Origin: Bacteroidota bacterium
GTDB lineage: Bacteria; Bacteroidota; Bacteroidia; Chitinophagales; Chitinophagaceae
Assembly (NCBI GenBank): GCA_947460795.1
Contig: CANHJA010000110.1
Span: forward strand, 1 to 7,625
Direction of reading: 5' to 3'
DNA length: 7,625 bases
Below the pieces are notes generated by a model that worked only from the letters and a program-made list of their open reading frames with translations, had not been told where the DNA came from and ran no database searches. Position 1 is the stretch's first letter; the number at the start of each line of letters is the position of its first letter. Made by a program: the position numbers and the translations under genes. Below, piece by piece: positions 1 to 6,569 of the stretch.

Positions 1-869
1 AAACCTACATCCATCAATTCTTTCACCGCTTTAGGATTGCTGCCATTGGTGTTGATATTAATACTTCCTTTTGAAGTATGTTTTCTTATTTCAATAATAC
101 TATCTTTTATAGTTTCCCACATTAAAAGAGGTTCGCCTTCACATCCTTGCCCCCAACTTACAATTGGGAAAGGAGCGGTTTCTAAATGAGGAACAGTATA
201 TTCTACAATTTCTTGTGCAGTTGGTTTAAAGGTTAATCGATCATGAGGCGATACAATTTCTTCATCACTAGGTTGAAATGAAATGCAGCCCAAGCAATTG
301 GAGTTGCAAGCCGGAGATGATGGAATTGGGCATTCCCATCTTCCAATAAAGTAGTTTCGAGCAGCTGGGCAACTATAGGTATTGCAGCAAGTTTCAGCCA
401 AATGTTTTACCAATCTGTTGTTTGGATAAGCCGCTGTGAATTTTTGAACACCTTCTTGAATTATAGTGTCATCATAACCACTTTTTTCTTGACGGATATC
501 TTTTTCAATTCGGATGGCTGTAACATAAAATTTATTATCATACCATGCAGAAGCTGTATAACAAAACAAGGGGAGTGTAGGCGCATCTTCCAAAGTTTCA
601 TAAGGGGCAATGTATAAACCAGTATAAGCAGGAGGAATAAAAGAGGCTACTGCCCAACCCAATTCACACAAACGAAGTTCACCCGTTTCCACATCCATTC
701 CTATGCCTCGTCTGCCTGGTAATTCATAATGATTTCCACCATCAGGGAGTTCAATCCAATCTGCTTCATCAACTTCTACTGCATCCCAACCACTTCTTCC
801 AAGCGCATATAAACTCGTATCTTCAAAAATATTACCGTTTCCGTCTGAATAAAGTATGTATGGGCGCAT
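1..869 (-). CDS. Radical SAM protein, partial (C-terminal part beyond the left edge)
   Basis: The ATG is at 869-867 and 289 codons read leftward without a stop until the window ends, so the C-terminal part is missing. A radical SAM motif C188-x3-C192-x2-C195 (CNSNCLGC) would bind the [4Fe-4S] cluster that cleaves S-adenosylmethionine. About 48 residues later, GQGCEGEP (about 240-247) stands where most family members have the SAM-contacting GGEP motif, followed by a strand ending INTNGSNP. An N-terminal region of about 150 residues precedes the barrel, and a cysteine group (C161, C162, C167, C180) lies just before the core motif. These could hold an extra metal site, but that is inference. The substrate is unknown. 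The gene lies 69 nt after the small membrane-protein gene on the same strand, and I find no TAnnTTTG element in that gap, so co-transcription is plausible. Membership of the superfamily is strong; the subfamily is not resolved. Confidence 0.9.
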   Translation of the reverse strand, partial: MRPYILYSDGNGNIFEDTSLYALGRSGWDAVEVDEADWIELPDGGNHYELPGRRGIGMDVETGELRLCELGWAVASFIPPAYTGLYIAPYETLEDAPTLPLFCYTASAWYDNKFYVTAIRIEKDIRQEKSGYDDTIIQEGVQKFTAAYPNNRLVKHLAETCCNTYSCPAARNYFIGRWECPIPSSPACNSNCLGCISFQPSDEEIVSPHDRLTFKPTAQEIVEYTVPHLETAPFPIVSWGQGCEGEPLLMWETIKDSIIEIRKHTSKGSININTNGSNPKAVKELMDVG

Positions 870-938
870 GTTCTTTTAGTTTATTGAGTATTGAAATTAT
901 TAATGTGTTGAATTGAACTTATTTTTAGAAAATGGGGT

Positions 939-1544
939 TTAAAAATTTGTCAGTGAATTTATATATTCTTTAAATTCCATTAATTTGATTTCATCATAAC
1001 CATGTTTAACTCTGTATTGAGCGAACGTGCCATTTTTGAATTCAAACGTAAGATAATCGTTTTTTTGAATAACATTTTTCAATTCACTCCATTTTATTTT
1101 TTTTGTGAAAATAGGCAATTCAACTTGTATTTTTTCTTTATTGAAAATAACGTATTGTTCTTGAAGCATTCTACTTTCTATCGAAAATAAATAAAGAATC
1201 AGTAAGGATACAAAGCCGTATAAGATAGCAGAAATATGTTGGTTTGTTTGTACAAAATGCATGCACGCCATCATTAAAAAACCGGTTTCTAAAATTCTAA
1301 ATATGCGATTGTTATTAATGTCTAAAAACAATGCTTTTTTAAAAATAGCAAGCAAAATAACCAATATAGAAACCGGTAAAATTCCAACTAAGTACATCCA
1401 ATTTTCGTTGTATGTTGGCAAATATTGCAAGGCGTAAAATACTAAAAATAAACATGCCATAATGTGCATCGCAATTCGTTGAGATGCATATATTCTAGCT
1501 TTTTCATTAATCAATAAATAAAAATAATCGGGTTGGCTATGCAT
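939..1544 (-). CDS. Hypothetical membrane protein with a soluble C-terminal domain
   Basis: A 201-residue protein that I do not recognise as a named family. The N-terminal half is hydrophobic, with likely membrane segments near residues 24-42, 49-68 and 104-122 and a weaker one near 86-99. The last 70 or so residues (about 130-198) are soluble and alternate short beta-like stretches (YVIFNKEKIQVELP, KIKWSELKNVI, YLTFEFKNG) before a final helix. This pattern resembles the bacterial PH-like domains attached to membrane segments in small YcxB-type proteins, but the resemblance is by eye only. Its ATG lies inside the end of the ureohydrolase gene (8-nt overlap, ATGCATAG), which suggests translational coupling and a shared transcript. 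No catalytic motif is visible and no function is proposed. Confidence 0.8.
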   Translation of the reverse strand: MHSQPDYFYLLINEKARIYASQRIAMHIMACLFLVFYALQYLPTYNENWMYLVGILPVSILVILLAIFKKALFLDINNNRIFRILETGFLMMACMHFVQTNQHISAILYGFVSLLILYLFSIESRMLQEQYVIFNKEKIQVELPIFTKKIKWSELKNVIQKNDYLTFEFKNGTFAQYRVKHGYDEIKLMEFKEYINSLTNF

Positions 1545-2583
1545 TTGATTTCATAAATAAATTACACATTCTATATAAAATTCTTGCACCCACGCTGGCG
1601 TCTATTGAGTCTTGGGAGTCTTCTCCACAACTCACTTCGTTTAAATCAAATGCGATAATTTTTTTACCAGAGTCAACTAGTTTTTTAAATAAATATTGAA
1701 TTTGTTCTGTTTCAAACCCACCTTGAACTGGGGTTCCCGTGTTTTTACATAATTTAGGATCTAATCCATCAATGTCAAAACTGATATAAACTTGCTGAGG
1801 CAATTCATTGATGATGTCGTCACAAATATTTTTCCAAGTTTCTCCTTCATATTGACGCTCTTTGATAGCATGGTCAAAAAAAGTTTTTACTCTTGGTTCA
1901 TTATTGATAATTTCTAATTCTTCATCACAAAAATCACGAATCCCAACTTGTACTAATTTGCTCATTTCTGGGATCTCTTGCAAAACGTTATACATGATAG
2001 AAGCGTGAGAATATTTAAATCCTTCATAGGCATTTCTCAAATCAGCATGTGCATCTATTTGTAAAATACCGAATTCTCCGAATTGCTTTCCGGCAGCTTT
2101 CATTAATCCTAGAGGCGTGCTGTGGTCGCCACCAACTAAGGCTACTAATTTGCCTTTGGCATAATAGTTTGTTGCTTGATTAAATATCCAATTGTTTAAT
2201 TCCACACAACCTTTGTTAATCTCATCTAATTTTTTTTGTAATTGTGCATTGTTGCTGGTTTGTCCTCCTTCACTCAAATCAGAAATAATTAATTCAGCAC
2301 AATGGCGTAAGAAATCATTTTTTTTCACAATATTTTTGTCCAATTCTGGCATAAAATAACCCTCCTTCCAAAAATCTGCTGCATGCATATCGCACAAATC
2401 AATTTGATAAGACGCTTCTTTTATTTTTTCAGGTCCTCTCGCGGTCCCATTTCTATAGGAAACAGTAACCTCCCAAGGAATAGGCATTAAAATTAATTTA
2501 GAATTATCTTCACTTGACGGAAGACCAAAGATGTTGTTTTCTGCAAGCCCAATCGAATTTGGGTCGAAATTTGTAATAGCCAT
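1537..2583 (-). CDS. Arginase/agmatinase-family ureohydrolase
   Basis: A 348-residue enzyme of the ureohydrolase superfamily, which uses two Mn ions to hydrolyse guanidino or formimino compounds such as arginine, agmatine or formiminoglutamate. All expected metal-ligand motifs are present: GGDHS at 151-155 (H154), DAHAD at 177-181 (D177, H179, D181) and SFDIDGLDP at 268-276 (D270, D272). H193 in YSHAS and E316 in DLNEVS match conserved active-site positions, so the enzyme should be active. It is longer than a typical arginase or agmatinase of about 300 residues, the extra length lying in the N-terminal part (about 80-140). Substrate cannot be read from sequence; agmatinase-like is the cautious label, and formimidoylglutamase is an alternative. 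The frame stays open upstream to a TTG at 2610, but I chose the ATG at 2583 because the TTG falls inside a likely promoter -7 element and the residues between look non-conserved. It is the first gene of the leftward unit. Confidence 0.93.
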   Translation of the reverse strand: MAITNFDPNSIGLAENNIFGLPSSEDNSKLILMPIPWEVTVSYRNGTARGPEKIKEASYQIDLCDMHAADFWKEGYFMPELDKNIVKKNDFLRHCAELIISDLSEGGQTSNNAQLQKKLDEINKGCVELNNWIFNQATNYYAKGKLVALVGGDHSTPLGLMKAAGKQFGEFGILQIDAHADLRNAYEGFKYSHASIMYNVLQEIPEMSKLVQVGIRDFCDEELEIINNEPRVKTFFDHAIKERQYEGETWKNICDDIINELPQQVYISFDIDGLDPKLCKNTGTPVQGGFETEQIQYLFKKLVDSGKKIIAFDLNEVSCGEDSQDSIDASVGARILYRMCNLFMKSNA

Positions 2584-2607
2584 TTGTACGGAATGAAAAT
2601 TGAAATG

Positions 2608-2615
2608 CAAATCTA
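2608..2615 (-). promoter_or_regulatory. Candidate -7 promoter element for the ureohydrolase unit
   Basis: Read on the minus strand the bases are TAGATTTG, a full match to the Bacteroidota -7 consensus TAnnTTTG, 24 nt before the chosen ATG. No clear TTTG -33 element lies at the usual distance upstream, so the call rests on one box in AT-rich DNA. If correct, transcription begins a few bases downstream, giving a leader of under 20 nt and excluding the upstream TTG as a start. Confidence 0.4.
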
Positions 2616-2714
2616 CAATTCAATTGAAATAATTCATGTATTTAAAGAAGATATTATTGAATAAATTGGCAATATTATTTACGTTCATAATTAAATGTAA
2701 TAAAATGCTCATAT

Positions 2715-2747
2715 TTTGTATTTAGAGGATTGTATAAATTATATTTG
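2715..2747 (+). promoter_or_regulatory. Candidate Bacteroidota-type promoter for the wzz-like/ligase/folC operon
   Basis: TTTG at 2715-2718 and TATATTTG at 2740-2747 match the Bacteroidota -33 (TTTG) and -7 (TAnnTTTG) elements with a 21-nt spacer, within the usual range. The -7 box ends 18 nt before the ATG at 2766, leaving a leader of roughly 10-15 nt with no Shine-Dalgarno sequence, as is common in this phylum. It is the better supported of the two promoters in the divergent gap. Confidence 0.6.
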
Positions 2748-2765
2748 CGATATTAAAATTTCTAT

Positions 2766-3746
2766 ATGACAGAAAATTCAGGTTTGCGATTCGATTTGTT
2801 TGATATAATAAAAGTTGGGTTGAAATGGAAAAAAATGATAATTGGGATCTCTATTACCGCAGCTTTAGTTGCTGCTGTATTTTTCTTTTTTCAAAAAACA
2901 TATTACAAAGCTTATGGGCATTTCTTCCCAGCATCTGCGGTTATGAGCGGACGAATAAACTTGTTTAGAGAATCAAATCAGGATTGGATTGATTTTTTTG
3001 GTGGCGAAAATGAGTTGGATAGAGCGTATGTTATTGGCAACTCAGCAAATGTGGTTTCTCATTTAATTGAAAAATATAAAATGGCTGACCATTATAAAAT
3101 AGATGTAAAGAATGATCCACAAGGAAACCAAAAAGTGTATAAACGTTTTGCAAAAAATTATGGTTTGAATCGATCGGGTTTCAAACATCTTGAAGTTACT
3201 TTTATGGATGAAAATTCCGATTTGGCTTCACAAATTGTAAATGAAGCGATGAATAAAACGGAATCAGAAATCCGAAAATTATATGAAAATGTCAATCGTC
3301 AATTATCTCTTTCGTTAGATATCAGAATGGATTCTGTTTCTAAAGACTTAACAATTATGACTGATTCGTTGGCAAATTTAAGAGTGAAATATGGAATTTA
3401 TGATTTGATAGCACCAGGTCGTAAAAACTTAATCTCAAGTCAGCCAAAAGGCAGTGGGTTGCAATATGCACAAGGACTAGAAGTAATTCAAAATGTAGAG
3501 GAAGTGAAAAATAAATTAACAATGGACAAGGCAAAATATATGTCTTTGTCGAATGAATTTAAAGCAGCTTCTTTTGATGGATTTCCAATGATTCATGTAA
3601 CGCAGTGGTCAACTCCAGGTGGTCCCAAAGCAGGCCCTATGAGGATTTTAGGTGTTTTGGCTACGTTTGCAGCGGCATTTATTTTTTCATTATTAGTTTC
3701 AATAGTGGTGGAAATTTTAAAAACTCAAAAAGCAAGATTTCAATAG
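2766..3746 (+). CDS. Wzz-type polysaccharide chain-length determinant (PCP family)
   Basis: A 326-residue inner-membrane protein with the layout of polysaccharide co-polymerases: a short cytoplasmic N-terminus, a membrane segment at about 24-42, a large periplasmic domain with a helical, probably coiled-coil part (about 155-265), and a second membrane segment at about 293-317. Just before the second segment lies the proline-rich stretch typical of Wzz proteins (P284, P287, P291 in STPGGPKAGP). Such proteins set the length of O-antigen, capsule or exopolysaccharide chains made by a Wzy polymerase. No Walker motifs or tyrosine-rich tail follow, so this is a kinase-less Wzz type rather than a Wzc-type tyrosine autokinase. 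It is the first gene of the rightward operon, and its stop is 2 nt before the ligase-like gene, a fitting partner. The sugar involved is unknown. Confidence 0.85.
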   Translation: MTENSGLRFDLFDIIKVGLKWKKMIIGISITAALVAAVFFFFQKTYYKAYGHFFPASAVMSGRINLFRESNQDWIDFFGGENELDRAYVIGNSANVVSHLIEKYKMADHYKIDVKNDPQGNQKVYKRFAKNYGLNRSGFKHLEVTFMDENSDLASQIVNEAMNKTESEIRKLYENVNRQLSLSLDIRMDSVSKDLTIMTDSLANLRVKYGIYDLIAPGRKNLISSQPKGSGLQYAQGLEVIQNVEEVKNKLTMDKAKYMSLSNEFKAASFDGFPMIHVTQWSTPGGPKAGPMRILGVLATFAAAFIFSLLVSIVVEILKTQKARFQ

Positions 3747-3748
3747 AA

Positions 3749-5185
3749 ATGCTCAAAATCTTCAATTTAGAAAAGGGGTTTTTATGGGCGAGCGTCTTCC
3801 TTTTTTTTGCTTGCTTGGTGTGCTCATTTATTTTTGACAACTTTTTTATTTTGGCTGTGCCATTTGCATTGGTTGGCCTTGTTTTGTTGCTACAAGATGT
3901 GCGATTGTCATTTTATTTAATGTTATTTTTTATCCCTTTTTCATTCAATATTGGGGATGTTTTAGATTTCCCAGATGAAATATTTCAATTGATTTTAACC
4001 TTGTTTTTTATCTTTTTTTTATTTCAAAATAGAACCAAAATTGAATTTCGAAAAATAGCATTACATCCACTAATATTAATCATTTTATTGTCTACAATTT
4101 GGCTAGCGATTACCGTTTGTTTTTCAACGAATCCATTATTATCATCGAAATATTTGGTAAAAAAAATATGGTACTTAACACCTTTTCTTTTGTTTCCAAT
4201 CTTCTTTTTTCAAGAAAAAAAAACCATCATTTTTGCATACCAATTAATTGCATTTCCACTTTTTTTACTAACCATTTTAATTACGTATCGTTACAGTTTA
4301 TTGGGTTTTAGATTTGAAGATGTACAAACTCCTGTAGAGCCATTTTTTCAAAACCATGTTATTTATGGTTCTATGCTTTCGTGCATGATCCCTTTATCCG
4401 TAGCAGCTTTGTTTCTTTCTCGCAAATTAAGTGTTCAATGGATAATTGCTTTATTAACGATTATTTCATTGTTAGTAGCAACCTATTTTGCATACTCAAG
4501 AGCAGCTTGGGTTGCAGTTATTTTTGCTGCAGGAATTTTTATTTCCATTCGATTGAGAATAGTCCAATTCTCTATTTTAGCTTTTTTTGCATTGGTTTTT
4601 GCTGGTGTTATTTGGCTCTCTACAAACAATACTTATTTGACTTATAAACCTAAAATGGACAAAACGATTATGCACGAATCGCTTGAGGATCATATTATGG
4701 CTACTATTCAAGGAACTGATATTTCATCAGCTGAGCGCTATTATAGATGGATTGCAGCATTGAGAATGAGTCAAGATTATCCCGTTTTTGGTGTTGGTCC
4801 GAATAACTGGTACGATAATTATAAAAAGTATACCATCTCTTCATTTAGAACTTGGGTGAGCAGAAATCCCGAGAAATCGACCTCTCACAATTACTTTCTA
4901 TTTATGATAGTTGAGCAAGGCTATCCAGCTATGATTTTATATGCAACGTTGATATTTGCTATCTTTTTTTATTCCCAAAAAATATATCATAAACTACATG
5001 ATCGATTTGATAAAATAGTCGTTATCTCTGTGGCATCAATGTTAGGGGCGTTATTTATTAATAATTTTTTCAGTGAGTTATTAGAAACCGATAAAATTGG
5101 AAGTTTATTTTATTTTGGAATTGCTATATTGGTTGTCATGGGCTTTAAGGCAAATAAAAATACCATTATTAAATCAACTCTATAA
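3749..5185 (+). CDS. O-antigen ligase/polymerase-family membrane protein
   Basis: A 478-residue protein dominated by membrane segments (roughly ten or more), with one long extracytoplasmic loop at about 290-380 in the C-terminal half. This is the architecture of the WaaL/Wzy/PglL superfamily (O-antigen ligase domain), which moves lipid-linked glycans onto lipid A core, growing chains or proteins on the periplasmic side. Matching signatures are SRAAW (S250, R251) at a membrane edge, R330 in SSAERYYRW, GVGPNNW (348-354), and HNYFLFMIVEQGYP (380-393), whose His-Asn motif is characteristic. Ligase, polymerase and protein O-oligosaccharyltransferase cannot be separated by sequence alone. The frame is open upstream into the wzz-like gene, but the ATG at 3749, 2 nt after that gene's stop, is the natural start and gives MLKIFNLEKGFLW before the first membrane segment. 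The stop overlaps the folC ATG by one base (TAATG). Long homopolymer runs (T8 at 3801-3808, T8 at 4013-4020, A9 at 4215-4223) lie inside it. Confidence 0.88.
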   Translation: MLKIFNLEKGFLWASVFLFFACLVCSFIFDNFFILAVPFALVGLVLLLQDVRLSFYLMLFFIPFSFNIGDVLDFPDEIFQLILTLFFIFFLFQNRTKIEFRKIALHPLILIILLSTIWLAITVCFSTNPLLSSKYLVKKIWYLTPFLLFPIFFFQEKKTIIFAYQLIAFPLFLLTILITYRYSLLGFRFEDVQTPVEPFFQNHVIYGSMLSCMIPLSVAALFLSRKLSVQWIIALLTIISLLVATYFAYSRAAWVAVIFAAGIFISIRLRIVQFSILAFFALVFAGVIWLSTNNTYLTYKPKMDKTIMHESLEDHIMATIQGTDISSAERYYRWIAALRMSQDYPVFGVGPNNWYDNYKKYTISSFRTWVSRNPEKSTSHNYFLFMIVEQGYPAMILYATLIFAIFFYSQKIYHKLHDRFDKIVVISVASMLGALFINNFFSELLETDKIGSLFYFGIAILVVMGFKANKNTIIKSTL

Positions 5186-6495
5186 TGGATAATCTAGAAA
5201 TAAAATATCAAGAATGCTTGAATTATATTTTTGAGAAACTGCCAATGTTTACTCGAGTAGGGGCTGCGGCATATAAACCCAATTTAGATAATATTATTTC
5301 GTTGTGCAATGCCATAGGAAATCCTCATTTGCAATTTAAATCTATTCATATAGCAGGAACCAATGGTAAAGGGAGTTGTAGCCACATGTTAGCTGCTGCT
5401 TTACAATTGAATGGGTATAAAACAGGCTTGTATACAAGTCCACATGTAATTGATTTTCGTGAACGAATTCGAATAAATGGGATTGAAATACCTAAAGAAA
5501 ATGTGATTCACTTTATTGATGAAACGAAGTCTCTCATTGAAACTTTACATCCTTCTTTTTTTGAAATTACAGTGGCCATGGCCTTTCATTATTTTGCAAA
5601 AGAAAAAGTTGATATCGTTTTGGTTGAAGTAGGATTGGGTGGTTTGTTAGACAGTACGAACATTATTACTCCTGAAGTATCTGTTATCACAAATATTAGT
5701 AAAGATCATACAAATTTATTGGGAAATACAATCGAAGAAATTGCTACTCAAAAAGCAGGAATAATTAAAGACAATGTGCCTGTTGTTATTGGCGAAACGC
5801 AATTGGAAACCGAAAAAATATTTTTCTCAAAAACCATTCATCAACACAGTCAAATATTTTTTGCAGATAAATTATATACTGTTGTACACCATGAAATAAT
5901 AGAAGGTAAAATGAAACTAAAAATCATGAATTATACTACGTTAAGTATTCAGGATTATTGGTTGGATTTGATGGGCGAATATCAAATTAAAAATATAAAA
6001 ACAGTTTTGACTACCATTGATGTATTAAAATCGTTGGGTTGGAAAATAAACAATGATGTCGTAATGAATGCATTGTCTAAAACAAAAAAAACGACTGGGC
6101 TCAAAGGCAGATTTGATGTAGTTTCAGAAAAGCCCAAAATAGTATTTGATGTTTCTCACAACGAGGCAGGAATATCGGAGCTCGTAAAACAACTCGGGAA
6201 ATTGAAATATGAAAAATTATATATTGTTTTAGGTTTTGTTAGCGATAAAGATGTTCAAAAAGTATTGTCAATGTTTCCGAAAAACGCTTATTATTTTTTT
6301 AGTCAAGCTCAAATTCCTCGAGCATTGCCATATCTTGAATTGCATAAAATAGGAATTGAAAATCATTTGAATGGGGAAGCAATTTCGACCATTGCCGCGT
6401 CTTTACAACAGGCTAAAAATTTAGCAAATCAATCAGATGTGATTTTAGTAACTGGTAGTTTTTTTAATTTAGAAGAAGCCTATCATTTAATTTGA
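5185..6495 (+). CDS. folC: Bifunctional dihydrofolate synthase/folylpolyglutamate synthase
   Basis: A 436-residue cytoplasmic Mur-ligase-superfamily enzyme. FolC joins glutamate to dihydropteroate to make dihydrofolate and then adds further glutamates to reduced folates, with ATP. The diagnostic motifs are in order: P-loop GTNGKGS (58-64), TSPHVIDFRERIRING (84-99), EVGLGGLLDSTN (148-159; GLGGRLDATN in many homologues), ISKDHTNLLGNT (171-182), K190 in TQKAGIIK as the probable carbamylated lysine, KGRFD (307-311), the C-terminal-domain motif FDVSHNEAG (321-329) and GFVSDKD (350-356). Length is normal for the family and nothing is missing. The ATG shares its A with the TAA of the ligase-like gene, so translation is probably coupled. 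Its place behind two envelope-glycan genes has no evident metabolic reason and may only reflect operon packing. No other folate gene is in view. Confidence 0.96.
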   Translation: MDNLEIKYQECLNYIFEKLPMFTRVGAAAYKPNLDNIISLCNAIGNPHLQFKSIHIAGTNGKGSCSHMLAAALQLNGYKTGLYTSPHVIDFRERIRINGIEIPKENVIHFIDETKSLIETLHPSFFEITVAMAFHYFAKEKVDIVLVEVGLGGLLDSTNIITPEVSVITNISKDHTNLLGNTIEEIATQKAGIIKDNVPVVIGETQLETEKIFFSKTIHQHSQIFFADKLYTVVHHEIIEGKMKLKIMNYTTLSIQDYWLDLMGEYQIKNIKTVLTTIDVLKSLGWKINNDVVMNALSKTKKTTGLKGRFDVVSEKPKIVFDVSHNEAGISELVKQLGKLKYEKLYIVLGFVSDKDVQKVLSMFPKNAYYFFSQAQIPRALPYLELHKIGIENHLNGEAISTIAASLQQAKNLANQSDVILVTGSFFNLEEAYHLI

Positions 6496-6522
6496 GTAAT
6501 TAATTTTGAATTATTAGTTTTG
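6491..6522 (+). promoter_or_regulatory. Candidate promoter for the GT-C glycosyltransferase gene
   Basis: TTTG at 6491-6494, overlapping the folC stop codon, and TAGTTTTG at 6515-6522 fit the Bacteroidota -33/-7 pattern with a 20-nt spacer. A second -7 match, TAATTTTG, lies at 6501-6508. Both boxes are TTTG-based and the gap is very AT-rich, so chance matches are likely; read-through from folC is the alternative. Confidence 0.4.
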
Positions 6523-6569
6523 AATAATGAATGAACATTTACGGATGTTATTTTTATAAATGAAATTTT

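Noticed and set aside
402..617. Plus-strand 71-codon open frame
   Set aside because: It lies opposite the radical SAM gene, whose motifs make the minus strand the coding one; the product shows no recognisable features.
870..938. Separate promoter or terminator between the membrane-protein gene and the radical SAM gene
   Set aside because: There is no TAnnTTTG match on the minus strand and no convincing hairpin in the 69 nt. Co-transcription is the simpler reading.
1002..1190. Plus-strand 62-codon open frame
   Set aside because: It is antisense to the small membrane-protein gene and reads as Phe-rich low-complexity sequence caused by A/T runs.
2584..2610. N-terminal extension of the ureohydrolase from a TTG codon at 2610
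   Set aside because: It adds nine residues with no family resemblance, uses a rarer start codon, and that codon lies inside the TAGATTTG promoter-like box. The ATG at 2583 gives the natural start.
3605..3748. Upstream extension of the ligase-like frame into the wzz-like gene
   Set aside because: These 48 codons overlap the well-supported C-terminal membrane segment of the wzz-like protein, and their translation is not part of the ligase architecture. The ATG at 3749 follows the preceding stop by 2 nt.
4099..4647. Two short plus-strand open frames (4099-4311 and 4381-4647)
   Set aside because: Both are out-of-frame shadows within the ligase-like gene, and no independent start signal or motif supports them.
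6510..6549. Hairpins after folC as a terminator
   Set aside because: ATTATT/AATAAT (6510-6528) and AACAT/ATGTT (6534-6549, then a T-rich run) form stems of only 5-6 mostly A-T pairs. They are too weak to call a terminator in this AT-rich gap.
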